Source: Deltaproteobacteria bacterium (GTDB taxonomy: Bacteria > Desulfobacterota > GWC2-55-46). Taken from it: a stretch of 5,936 nt of DNA. Shown here in pieces: positions 1 through 5,456 of this stretch. Both the position numbers and the translations under genes were made by a program. Within the stretch, counting starts at the first letter, position 1. Each line of letters starts with the position of its first letter. The notes below the pieces were generated by a model, which did not search any database, was not told where the DNA came from, and worked only from the letters and a program-made list of their open reading frames with translations. The stretch spans positions 1-5,936 of the forward strand of contig JACPGA010000225.1 of the NCBI GenBank assembly GCA_016182705.1. The letters run 5' to 3'.

Positions 1-71
1 AAGGCTGCGGGGAATCGGGCCGCCGCAGAGGCGCTGGAGCTCGCGGCGGCATTGACAGACGCCATGACGGC
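1..71 (-). other. Open frame continuing past the FlgT-like stop
   Basis: Beyond the TGA at 72-74 the same minus-strand frame stays open to the window edge and reads an Ala/Ser-rich peptide (AVMASVNAAASSSASAAARF and on) with mostly G or C in third positions. The other two minus frames give Arg/Cys-rich or Pro-rich peptides. This may be a former C-terminal extension cut off by a nonsense change, or simply GC-rich intergenic DNA. An ATG at 63-65 could start a next gene, but no ribosome binding site supports it and the window ends too soon to tell. Confidence 0.2.
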
Positions 72-983
72 TCAGGAACAGGCCTCGGAGATGGCCGCTG
101 CGGCCGAGACTGCCTCGGCGTTGCCCGTAACCGTAGAGATATGCCTGGATATGCCACGCCCCTTGCTTGAGGCCAGCACCACACCATCATCGACCCGAAT
201 GGCCTGGGCCGTCATGTCGGCAAGGTATGTAATGACGGAAGTCGCCCCGGTCGAGGGCCCCTGCTCAACAAAAACCTTGCCGAACACAACGATCTCGGCG
301 TTGAGGGCCTTGCCAATGCTGGCCGCTCCATCGATTGTCAGTTCTGTCCCAGACGGGCCCTCAAAACCAGCTGCTCCGGTGTCCGGCATATCCACTACGT
401 TGAAGCCTTTGGCAAGGAAAGCCTCCTTGAGAGCGGCTTCTGTGGCGGACATTTCAACGGCCTGACCGCCCTGCTTCCACCAGAAATCATAATCGCTTTG
501 AGCGGGCCCCTTTTCAGCCATCATGAAAAGCACGCGCGGCCTCTCGGCCTTTTTCTGCAAAAGGCCCATGGCACTGAGGTCGCCGGAGAGGTCCCCTGTG
601 GCCACGACAGCTTTTACCCTGACCTCGTAAATTTCGGCTGACCGGGCTTCCGAGATTATGGAATAGTTTCTTATGTACCCCTGACTGTTCGTATACACGC
701 TGTCATCGATGACCTGAAAGTTCTCCACGAGCGTGTCCGCCGCGACGAGCGTCCCTACGGCCTGTTCAACGGCCTTTCTGAGGGCGTCCGCTATCGCCAG
801 GTCCCTTGCCAAACTGGCGTTGTCCGATATGGGCGATGTCCCTATCGAATCTGTAGTGATGGAATCTTCAGAGCGCGAGATGGATGGCAAAAAGAGTACT
901 GCGGCCGAAAAAAAGGCCAGTGATATGAGCAGGGAAAAAAGGCTTCCGGGACGGTGCCCGGGAAAGTGGGCTTTGCGCTTCAT
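72..983 (-). CDS. Secreted protein with FlgT-like N-terminal domain
   Basis: The predicted protein has 303 aa. I chose the ATG at 983 because a perfect AGGAGG lies 5 nt upstream; an in-frame ATG at 1013 would add 10 residues and would place this site inside the gene. Residues 1-38 look like a signal peptide: basic start, hydrophobic stretch at about 15-33, and a likely cleavage near Ser-Arg-Ser/Glu-Asp. Residues about 56-128 match the pattern of the FlgT N-terminal domain: A-R-D-x-A-I-x-D-A-L-R-K-A-V-E-Q-A-x-G, then SQGYIRNYSI, then YEVRVKAVV. Residues about 148-290 look like the alpha/beta domain often following it (RVLFMMAEKG, then EIVVFGKVFVE). FlgT proteins of Vibrio are periplasmic flagellar H-ring parts, but relatives in other phyla occur away from flagellar genes. 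Here the neighbours are a pilin and a HAMP protein, so an envelope role is inferred and a flagellar role is unproven. The C-terminus stops abruptly in an Ala-rich stretch. Confidence 0.75.
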   Translation of the reverse strand: MKRKAHFPGHRPGSLFSLLISLAFFSAAVLFLPSISRSEDSITTDSIGTSPISDNASLARDLAIADALRKAVEQAVGTLVAADTLVENFQVIDDSVYTNSQGYIRNYSIISEARSAEIYEVRVKAVVATGDLSGDLSAMGLLQKKAERPRVLFMMAEKGPAQSDYDFWWKQGGQAVEMSATEAALKEAFLAKGFNVVDMPDTGAAGFEGPSGTELTIDGAASIGKALNAEIVVFGKVFVEQGPSTGATSVITYLADMTAQAIRVDDGVVLASSKGRGISRHISTVTGNAEAVSAAAAISEACS

Positions 984-988
984 GGACG

Positions 989-994
989 CCTCCT
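989..994 (-). promoter_or_regulatory. Ribosome binding site of the FlgT-like gene
   Basis: AGGAGG on the minus strand, 5 nt before the ATG at 983. It decides that start over the in-frame ATG at 1013, which lies upstream of it. Confidence 0.8.
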
Positions 995-1039
995 TTTTAG
1001 CGGCCCCCCGCAATTAACGCGGTCCCCGGGGGTAAAAAC

Positions 1040-1068
1040 TATATAGCATATTTGACTGGCAAAGTCAT
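1040..1068 (-). promoter_or_regulatory. Possible sigma-70 promoter for the FlgT-like gene
   Basis: Read on the minus strand, ATGACT (1063-1068, 4 of 6 to TTGACA), a 17-nt spacer and TATATA (1040-1045, 4 of 6 to TATAAT). It lies in the AT-rich part of the 126-bp gap between the pilin stop and the FlgT-like start and would leave a leader of about 50 nt. The -35 box overlaps a small 5-bp hairpin (TGACT-ttgcc-AGTCA). No intrinsic terminator is visible after the pilin, so read-through from the pilin operon is equally possible. Confidence 0.3.
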
Positions 1069-1109
1069 CAGGCGCGAAGCCAACCTCTTGAAATAACTGG
1101 GAAACCTGT

Positions 1110-1586
1110 CTAATGCGCTATGGGGGCGCTACCCGGGCCGGCAGACGCGCCAACCGCATACCGCACCACACCCGTCTCATCGATGTAAAAATGCCTCGCG
1201 TTGGGAGACAGCGCAAGCGGGTCGGCCTGGATGTGCCAGAAAGGCTCGCCAGAGGAGACCCCGGCGGAAAGGTCAAGCTGATACTCATGCGCGACCCTGG
1301 TGGCCGCGCCCACGGAGGCCTCCACAAAGCCTGTCGTTTCGAGTTCATCAAAGCTCCCGGAATACTGGTCAGCCGCGTTTTCAAGCCTGAACGTTTCCTG
1401 AGCTTTCTTAACCTTGCTGATATAGACCAGGACAGAGGTCTCCTTCGCCCTCTGGATGAACGAGATATAGGCAGGCACGGCAATTGCCGCGAGGATGGCT
1501 ATTATGGCGACGACGATGATGATCTCTATGAGGGTGAAGCCTCTTTCTTTTTCGCGTGATTTTAACGGCATGACACCTGGCATCAT
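1110..1586 (-). CDS. Type IV pilin-like / pseudopilin protein
   Basis: A prepilin of 158 aa with a class III signal: a short basic leader ending in K-E-R-G (Gly16), then FTLIE. Prepilin peptidase should cut after Gly16 and methylate Phe17. Glu21 is the conserved mature Glu5. Residues 17-42 form the usual hydrophobic helix, which anchors the subunit in the membrane before assembly and packs in the fibre core. The mature form is about 142 aa. The globular part has no cysteine, so the C-terminal disulfide loop of classical PilA is absent. It ends with HFYIDETGVVRYAVG, a motif seen in pilins and pseudopilins of Deltaproteobacteria and relatives. No pilus motor, platform or secretin gene is in the window, so a major pilin, a minor pilin or a type II secretion pseudopilin cannot be told apart. 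ATGs at 1583 and 1571 are alternative starts; only the leader length would change. It starts 12 bp after the HAMP gene, so the two are probably co-transcribed. Confidence 0.88.
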   Translation of the reverse strand: MMPGVMPLKSREKERGFTLIEIIIVVAIIAILAAIAVPAYISFIQRAKETSVLVYISKVKKAQETFRLENAADQYSGSFDELETTGFVEASVGAATRVAHEYQLDLSAGVSSGEPFWHIQADPLALSPNARHFYIDETGVVRYAVGASAGPGSAPIAH

Positions 1587-1598
1587 ATTTTTTCCGGG

Positions 1599-2186
1599 CT
1601 ATCTCGCGCGGTACGCGTCTCTTGCGTCGAGCTCGTAGATGAGCTCCTGCGCGAGCCTTTTGACATCAGCGGGATATTCCGCCCCTTCCGCCTCAAGCAT
1701 GGCGTTTATGGTCTCCAGCTTGATCCTCGCGTCATGATAGAACTGGTTGTCCCTTGTCTTTGCCTCTTCGAGCGTTCCGGCAAGCTTGTTCAAAAGACCT
1801 TCCATCTCCTTGAACTCGTCGCGTTTTCTTATTTTTATTCTGAGGCTGTAATTGCCGAGGATGAGCTCCTGGACCATCTTCTCGAACCTGTACATAGGGC
1901 CGACCAGCCTGTGAGAAGACAAAACAGCCTGCAAACCGGCGAGCAGGGCCACGAGAATGAAACCGGGCCAGAAGCTCTTGTGCAGGTACAGGACAAGCGA
2001 CGAGATGAGCGCCTGCTCCTCTATTGTAGCAGCCGCGTTCAACTCCTGATACAGCGGGTAGAATATTACGACGCCCAGGATAAACGAATACAGGATGATG
2101 CTTACTGAAAACCTGACCGCAAGCTTCATCTGGTATTGAGGCTTGACCATTATCTTTTTTCTTGTAAAATTTCTGAAATCTATCAT
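1599..2186 (-). CDS. Two-TM membrane protein with HAMP-like region, no output domain
   Basis: The predicted protein has 195 aa from the ATG at 2186. AGGAG lies 11 nt upstream of it and GGAG lies 3 nt upstream. An ATG at 2279 would add 31 residues and has no good ribosome binding site. The order is: a basic N-terminus (KKIMVKPQYQMKLAVRF), transmembrane segment 1 at about 25-45, a short external loop, transmembrane segment 2 at about 72-90, then a HAMP-like stretch at about 91-143 (RLVGPMYRFEKMV, G-N-Y-S-x-R-I-K-I-R-K-R-D-E-F, LNKLAGTLEEA). A helical, charged tail of about 50 residues follows. HAMP domains normally pass signals to a kinase, cyclase or methyl-accepting domain; none is fused here. 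The loop between the transmembrane segments is only about 25 residues, too short for a usual sensor domain. It may be an adaptor or scaffold acting with a separate partner. Its position 12 bp before the pilin gene suggests a link to pilus or type II secretion assembly, which is inference. Confidence 0.75.
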   Translation of the reverse strand: MIDFRNFTRKKIMVKPQYQMKLAVRFSVSIILYSFILGVVIFYPLYQELNAAATIEEQALISSLVLYLHKSFWPGFILVALLAGLQAVLSSHRLVGPMYRFEKMVQELILGNYSLRIKIRKRDEFKEMEGLLNKLAGTLEEAKTRDNQFYHDARIKLETINAMLEAEGAEYPADVKRLAQELIYELDARDAYRAR

Positions 2187-2540
2187 TGACTCCGCTTCTC
2201 CTGAATTTGCCAGCCGCTTAAGGGACAACCCTGATGGAAAGGCAAATATCCAAAAAATGGACAGAGATATCCACCTCATACCATTCTAAAGGGCCTGGCT
2301 GATGTGCCTTGGGACACAAATGGCAAAAACAATAAAACAATTCAGGAATTTATGCAAGATGAGAGCGCAGGATGCGGGACGCTGTTGAAAAAAAGCCTGA
2401 TATGCAATCCATGGGCAAATTGCCAGATAGCGAGACTGAAAAATCGAACAATTTGCAAGATTTGGACGAATTCATTTCGGCCAAATCATGGTTGAAAACG
2501 CATAGCGCGCGAACAGGAAAAGATACTTTCTTTCGTTTTT
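2187..2540. other. Intergenic stretch, no supportable gene
   Basis: This stretch is AT-richer than its neighbours. Short open frames exist on both strands (minus 2350-2571, plus 2304-2495), but the minus one starts inside a hairpin, neither has a good ribosome binding site, and neither peptide resembles a known domain. It probably carries the promoter and leader of the HAMP-pilin operon, but I see only weak boxes, for example TTGCAT, 17 nt, TATTGT on the minus strand. It also has a short palindrome GGCAAATTGCC at 2414-2424, whose left half recurs inverted at 2449-2456. Confidence 0.4.
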
Positions 2541-2572
2541 GATGCTTCCAGCGGCAAGCCGCTGGAAGCATC
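2541..2572. repeat. Perfect 15-bp hairpin after the M20 peptidase gene
   Basis: GATGCTTCCAGCGGC (2541-2555) pairs perfectly with 2558-2572 across a 2-nt spacer. A further T/A run (2536-2540 with 2573-2577) can extend the stem. It begins 30 nt after the stop codon of the M20 gene. On the minus strand the stem is followed by AAAAACG, and on the plus strand by GAAAAGCC, so neither side has the U-tract of an intrinsic terminator. It may shield the 3' end of the peptidase mRNA, act as a Rho-linked or protein-aided stop, or be a repetitive palindrome. Confidence 0.7.
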
Positions 2573-2602
2573 GAAAAGCCAAACAGTTTTTTAAATATCC
2601 TG

Positions 2603-3766
2603 TCAGAAGTCTTTTTTTACGGCCTCAAGGGCTTCCCTGTTGAAAAGGAGCTCCATTACCGTAAGCCCGAGTGTCGAGACGCCTTCCATGAGAGCCCTGT
2701 GGCCCTCTGGCGTCGTTGTCGCCTCCGCGAACTCGCGGGTATGTATGTTTATGCCTTCCCGTATCGGCACATGAGGATGTATGGTCGGTATTATCTGGGA
2801 GACATTGCCGATATCCGAAGAGCCGACGTTTTTCTCAGGCGGCTGCATATCCTCTTTGAGGCCCAGGGTCTTTAACACGCCCCTGTAGAGCTCGATGAAG
2901 GCCATGTTTATCTTCATGGGCGCGTTGAGGTCGCCCCCGTTGCCTATATCGACCGCGCAGCCCGTTGCCGTAGCTGCACCTTTCGCGCAGTTTACCACCC
3001 GCTCCTTGACCGATGCAAGCTCTTTCAAGTCGTTCGCCCTGACGTAGAAACTCGCCGCTGCCCTCTCGGGTATGATATTGGGCTTTTTGCCGCCGTCGGT
3101 TATTATGCCGTGTATGCGCACATCGCTGCGAACCTGCTGGCGAAGGAGCCCGATGGAATTAAAGAGGAGTATTACGGCATCAAGGGCGTTTACGCCCTCC
3201 TCAGGGTAGGCCGAGGCGTGGGACGATTTGCCGTGAAAAGTAAAGTTGAGCCGCTCAAGCCCCAGGAAGTGCTTCAGCACCGTCCTTCTCGAAGAGCCGT
3301 GGACCATCATCGAGGCGTCTATACCTTCGAAGACGCCTGCCTTCACCATCTCGACTTTCCCTTTACCGAGCTCTTCTGCAGGGGTGCCGAGCACAAGGAT
3401 TGTCCCCTGCCCCGGTTTCAGGCGCGTGGAAAGCGTTCTGGCGAGCGCAACTGAAGCGCCTATCGATGCCATGCCAGCGATGTTATGGCCGCAGCCGTGG
3501 CCTATGCCAGGCAGGGCATCCATCTCAGCCAGAAGCGCTATCTTAGGGCTTCCGGAGCCTATGGAAGCCTTGAAGGCCGTCTTCATGCCAGCCACGCCGG
3601 ACTCAACCGAGTAGCCAGCCTCTTTCAAGACCTCCTGCATCATGGCGGAAGTGCGCTCTTCTTCGAGCCCCAGTTCCGGGTTCCTGAAAAAATCGTCGCT
3701 CAGGTCAGTGAGCTTTTTTCTCAAGCCTTCGGCGGCCTTCAGGTACTCTTCCCTCAACTCCCTCAT
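2603..3766 (-). CDS. M20-family metallopeptidase / amidohydrolase
   Basis: A zinc-type hydrolase of 387 aa from the ATG at 3766, which has GGGGGA 10 nt upstream. An ATG at 3784 and a TTG at 3835 are in frame; the promoter candidate at 3853-3881 would leave the TTG only about 11 nt of leader, so it is unlikely. The M20D-like pattern is clear: AEMDALPGIGHGCGHNIAG with metal-ligand Cys and His, TPAEELGKG with the catalytic and ligand Glu pair, MMVHGSS, then KSSHASAYPEEGVNALDA in the dimerisation domain, and TIHPHVPI near the C-terminus. Length is normal for the family. The GxGxGCGHN form resembles AbgB and PM20D2 (ACY1L2) proteins, which cleave N-acyl or dipeptide-like amides such as p-aminobenzoyl-glutamate or beta-alanyl-lysine. 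The substrate here cannot be read from sequence. No signal peptide is seen, so it should be cytoplasmic. It seems to be transcribed alone, between a terminator upstream and a hairpin downstream. Confidence 0.85.
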   Translation of the reverse strand: MRELREEYLKAAEGLRKKLTDLSDDFFRNPELGLEEERTSAMMQEVLKEAGYSVESGVAGMKTAFKASIGSGSPKIALLAEMDALPGIGHGCGHNIAGMASIGASVALARTLSTRLKPGQGTILVLGTPAEELGKGKVEMVKAGVFEGIDASMMVHGSSRRTVLKHFLGLERLNFTFHGKSSHASAYPEEGVNALDAVILLFNSIGLLRQQVRSDVRIHGIITDGGKKPNIIPERAAASFYVRANDLKELASVKERVVNCAKGAATATGCAVDIGNGGDLNAPMKINMAFIELYRGVLKTLGLKEDMQPPEKNVGSSDIGNVSQIIPTIHPHVPIREGINIHTREFAEATTTPEGHRALMEGVSTLGLTVMELLFNREALEAVKKDF

Positions 3767-3842
3767 AAAACAGTCATCCCCCATAATGTATCCAGGCTGC
3801 TCAGAAAGCGTCATATGCAAGGCGTCGAGGAGCAAGGAATGA

Positions 3843-3864
3843 GGCGTACTTTATTATGTACGCC
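3843..3864. repeat. Palindrome over the M20 gene promoter, possible operator
   Basis: GGCGTAC (3843-3849) and its perfect inverse GTACGCC (3858-3864) are separated by 8 AT-rich bases. The repeat covers the -10 box and the predicted start point of the promoter for the M20 peptidase gene, a place where a dimeric repressor could bind. Half-site length and spacing fit an operator, but this is inferred from position only. The same sequence could form an RNA stem if transcription began upstream. Confidence 0.4.
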
Positions 3865-3881
3865 GCAAAGACGCGCGACAA
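3853..3881 (-). promoter_or_regulatory. Sigma-70-like promoter of the M20 peptidase gene
   Basis: Read on the minus strand: TTGTCG (3876-3881, 4 of 6), a 17-nt spacer, CATAAT (3853-3858, 5 of 6). Transcription would begin near 3846, about 80 nt before the preferred ATG. It lies between the sat terminator and the peptidase gene, as expected for a separate transcription unit. Confidence 0.5.
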
Positions 3882-3906
3882 AGACAACGAAGCAGATGAT
3901 GCTTTA

Positions 3907-5133
3907 TCAGCAGCCGGTAAAAAAAATGCCGCCCCTTAAAGGGGCGGCATGATTGTTACTGGGCCTGGCCCTGCATAGCCTCTGCATAGCATCTATCAGT
4001 ATCTTGGCTACTTCCGGCCTGCTGAACTCCGGCGGCGGGCAAACGCCGCTTCTAAGCATTTCCCTGACCTTCGTTCCGGACAGGATTATATGGTTCGCCG
4101 ACTCGTGCGGGCAGGTCTTGTATGAAGCCATGCCTCCGCAGCTCTTGCAGAAGAACGTATAATCAAAGAACAGCGGCGTGATCCCGATTGCCAGCGGGTC
4201 AAAGTTCTCGAAGATGTAATGGGCGTCAAAGGTGCCGTAATAATTGCCCACGCCAGCGTGGTCCCTGCCTATTATGAAATGGGTGCAGCCGTAGTTCTTC
4301 CTGATAAGCGCGTGGAACACGGCCTCTTTCGGCCCGGCGTACCTCATGGCCGCGGGGTTCACGACGAGCGCCACCCTGTCCTTGGGGTAATAGCCCTCGA
4401 TAAGAGCCTTGTAGCACTTCATCCTCACTTCGGCCGGAATATCGTCCGACTTGGTCTCTCCCACGAGCGGATGTATGAGTATGCCGTCGACTGTCTCAAG
4501 CGCGCACTTCTGTATGTACTCATGCGCCCTGTGTATGGGGTTTCTGGTCTGGAAGCCCACGACCTTCTTCCAGCCCTTCTCGGTAAACAGAGCCCTCGTG
4601 TCCTTAGGGTCGAGCCTCTGCTCCATGAACTTCGTATGCGCCGGCCTCTTTATAACGGACACCTTGCCGCCCAGGAGCATCTCCCCCATCTCGTAGACCT
4701 TCTTGACGCCGGGGTGCTTGTCCTCGCTGGTGCCGTAGACCTGTATGGCTTCCTTTTCCTTGTCGTGCGGGAATATCTCGGATATCGACATCACCGCCAG
4801 TACAGTGCCTTCCTCGTCCGTAAGCGCGACTTCCATCCCTGTTTTCAGGACGTTTGCCTCTTCTGTCGTGACCGAAAGCGTTATGGGTATGGTCCAGGGC
4901 AGGCCGTTCTTCATGTGCATGGTATCCATTACCGAGTGGTAATCTTCCCTGCCCATGAAGCCTTCAAGGGGGCTCAGGGCCCCGATGGCTATCATCTCGA
5001 TATCGGATATCTCCCTGTCGGTAAGGCGTATCTTCTTAAGACCGACAGCCCTGTTAGCCGCGTCTTCCCTTTCCTTGCCTTCGAGTATCCTGTTTACGAG
5101 CACTCCGCCGTGCGGCTTTATAAGTCCTTCCAC
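3907..5133 (-). CDS. sat: Sulfate adenylyltransferase (ATP sulfurylase), 3' end frameshifted
   Basis: It makes adenylyl sulfate (APS) and pyrophosphate from ATP and sulfate in the cytoplasm, the first step of sulfate activation. The open frame is 408 aa from a GTG at 5133, with AGGAGG 9 nt upstream. Family marks are plain: an N-terminal PUA-like part (PHGGVLVNR, IGALSPLEGFMG), the nucleotide-binding QTRNPIHRAHEY at 195-206, HPLVGETKSDDIP at 221-233, GRDHAGVG at 289-296, and a Cys cluster (CKSCGG, CPH at 329-343) like the zinc-binding site of homo-oligomeric Sat. There is no APS kinase domain. Homology appears to end near residue 384 (RPEVAKILIDAMQ). The last 24 residues are not family-like: they are encoded by an 11-bp tandem duplication and by the terminator itself. 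Without the duplication the frame would read IDAMQGQAQ and stop at TAA 3956-3958, giving 388 aa. The catalytic core is intact, so the enzyme is probably active. Its upstream partner is cysH. Confidence 0.95.
   Translation of the reverse strand: MEGLIKPHGGVLVNRILEGKEREDAANRAVGLKKIRLTDREISDIEMIAIGALSPLEGFMGREDYHSVMDTMHMKNGLPWTIPITLSVTTEEANVLKTGMEVALTDEEGTVLAVMSISEIFPHDKEKEAIQVYGTSEDKHPGVKKVYEMGEMLLGGKVSVIKRPAHTKFMEQRLDPKDTRALFTEKGWKKVVGFQTRNPIHRAHEYIQKCALETVDGILIHPLVGETKSDDIPAEVRMKCYKALIEGYYPKDRVALVVNPAAMRYAGPKEAVFHALIRKNYGCTHFIIGRDHAGVGNYYGTFDAHYIFENFDPLAIGITPLFFDYTFFCKSCGGMASYKTCPHESANHIILSGTKVREMLRSGVCPPPEFSRPEVAKILIDAMQRLCRARPSNNHAAPLRGGIFFTGC
3919..3950 (-). terminator. Intrinsic terminator of sat
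   Basis: On the minus strand a perfect 10-bp stem, ATGCCGCCCC / GGGGCGGCAT (3926-3950, loop of 5), is followed by seven more T residues (3919-3925). It is a textbook Rho-independent terminator. It lies just after the TAA at 3956-3958 that would end sat in the expected frame, but inside the actual open frame, which stops only at 3907-3909. Confidence 0.9.
3969..3990 (-). repeat. 11-bp tandem duplication that shifts the sat frame
   Basis: Read on the minus strand, GCTATGCAGAG (3980-3990) is followed directly by GCTATGCAGGG (3969-3979), 10 of 11 identical. As 11 is not a multiple of 3, the second copy puts the 3' end of sat out of frame. An alternative is a 12-bp duplication that then lost one G, since CAGGAG in place of CAGAG would also restore the frame and give AMQEAMQGQAQ. 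Confidence 0.75.
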
Positions 5134-5142
5134 GAAAAAATA

Positions 5143-5148
5143 CCTCCT
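5143..5148 (-). promoter_or_regulatory. Ribosome binding site of sat
   Basis: AGGAGG on the minus strand, 9 nt before the codon at 5131-5133. It supports the GTG start, and the first residues (EGLIKPHGGVLVNR) match the usual Sat N-terminus. Confidence 0.8.
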
Positions 5149-5159
5149 GAGAAATTTTC

Positions 5160-5191
5160 TTTATAAATGGTAAAAGAAGCGAGACTGTCCA
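5160..5191 (-). promoter_or_regulatory. Weak promoter candidate before sat
   Basis: On the minus strand TGGACA (5186-5191, 5 of 6) is followed after 20 nt by TATAAA (5160-5165). The spacer is longer than the usual 16-18, so this is weak. If unreal, sat must be reached by read-through from cysH across the two inverted-repeat elements. Confidence 0.2.
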
Positions 5192-5219
5192 TTACAGCCC
5201 GCAATCCGGCTGATCCAGC

Positions 5220-5301
5220 TCATTCTGAGGAAGCGTAAGCGGCCGAAGAATCCCGCAATTGTCTCTTATAAAAACGAGATTCTTCGTTTCGCTCAGAATG
5301 A
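5220..5301. repeat. Inverted-repeat element with TCATTCTGAG ... CGAAGAATC arms
   Basis: Left arm: TCATTCTGAG (5220-5229), 14 nt, CGAAGAATC (5244-5252). Right arm: GATTCTTCG (5278-5286), 5 nt, CTCAGAATGA (5292-5301). Both paired blocks are perfect (10 and 9 bp), with an uneven bulge between them and a 25-nt loop. The arms resemble the TGTCATTCTGAG-(CGAAG)-CGAAGAATC palindromes I recall as dispersed intergenic repeats in many bacterial genomes. No coding sequence lies inside. Confidence 0.7.
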
Positions 5302-5313
5302 CATATGATTTCA

Positions 5314-5455
5314 GGGTGCCTCTAAAAATTAGATATTTTTTCCGAGGTCGAGGAAGGGCGGAAGTAAAAAGCGCAGCATATATGCTAATATGTGAGCATT
5401 TTTACTTACGCCCTGACAAAGAGATCGGGAAAAAGAGCAATTTTTAGATGCACCC
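5314..5455. repeat. 142-bp nested inverted repeat, MITE-like, abutting cysH
   Basis: Outer arms: GGGTGCCTCTAAAAATT (5314-5330) against 5439-5455, 16 of 17 paired; A5313/T5456 adds one more pair. Inner arms: GGGCGGAAGTAAAAA (5356-5370) against 5399-5413, 14 of 15 paired. The stretches between outer and inner arms (5331-5355 and 5414-5438) pair only in part, around the T-rich tract followed by CCGA. The tip holds the 12-nt palindrome AGCATATATGCT (5376-5387). The whole could fold into one long hairpin. Terminal inverted repeats, small size, AT-rich body and no gene suggest a non-autonomous mobile element or a dispersed intergenic repeat. No clear target duplication is seen at the ends. It starts 1 bp after the cysH stop, so it forms the 3' UTR of cysH and may act as an attenuator between cysH and sat. 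Confidence 0.7.
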
Positions 5456-5456
5456 T

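Noticed and set aside
52..465. Plus-strand open frame of 137 aa
   Set aside because: Antisense to the FlgT-like gene, low-complexity Ala/Ser/Pro peptide, no ribosome binding site of note.
1113..1559. Plus-strand open frame and a second minus-strand frame within the pilin gene
   Set aside because: Both overlap the pilin, which has an unmistakable prepilin signal; their peptides are Arg-rich frame shadows.
2400..2430. TGGCAATTTGCC as a sigma-54 promoter on the minus strand
   Set aside because: The GG and GC pairs are too close together for the -24/-12 spacing; it is only a short palindrome.
2304..2571. Short open frames on both strands between the M20 and HAMP genes
   Set aside because: The minus frame starts inside the hairpin at 2541-2572, both lack good ribosome binding sites, and the peptides show no family pattern.
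3110..3952. Several overlapping plus-strand open frames
   Set aside because: Shadows of the M20 gene and its upstream region; the conserved metal-site motifs are on the minus strand.
4219..5166. Long plus-strand open frame of 315 aa
   Set aside because: It lies fully antisense to sat, whose protein carries all the family motifs. The plus-strand peptide has no recognisable domain and follows from GC-rich codon structure.
5314..5455. The long hairpin as a riboswitch or SAM/sulfur-sensing leader for sat
   Set aside because: It lies about 180 bp before the sat start, right after the cysH stop, and its symmetry is that of an inverted-repeat element. I saw no conserved riboswitch core.
5220..5455. 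CRISPR array
   Set aside because: The repeats are two different inverted pairs, not regularly spaced direct repeats.
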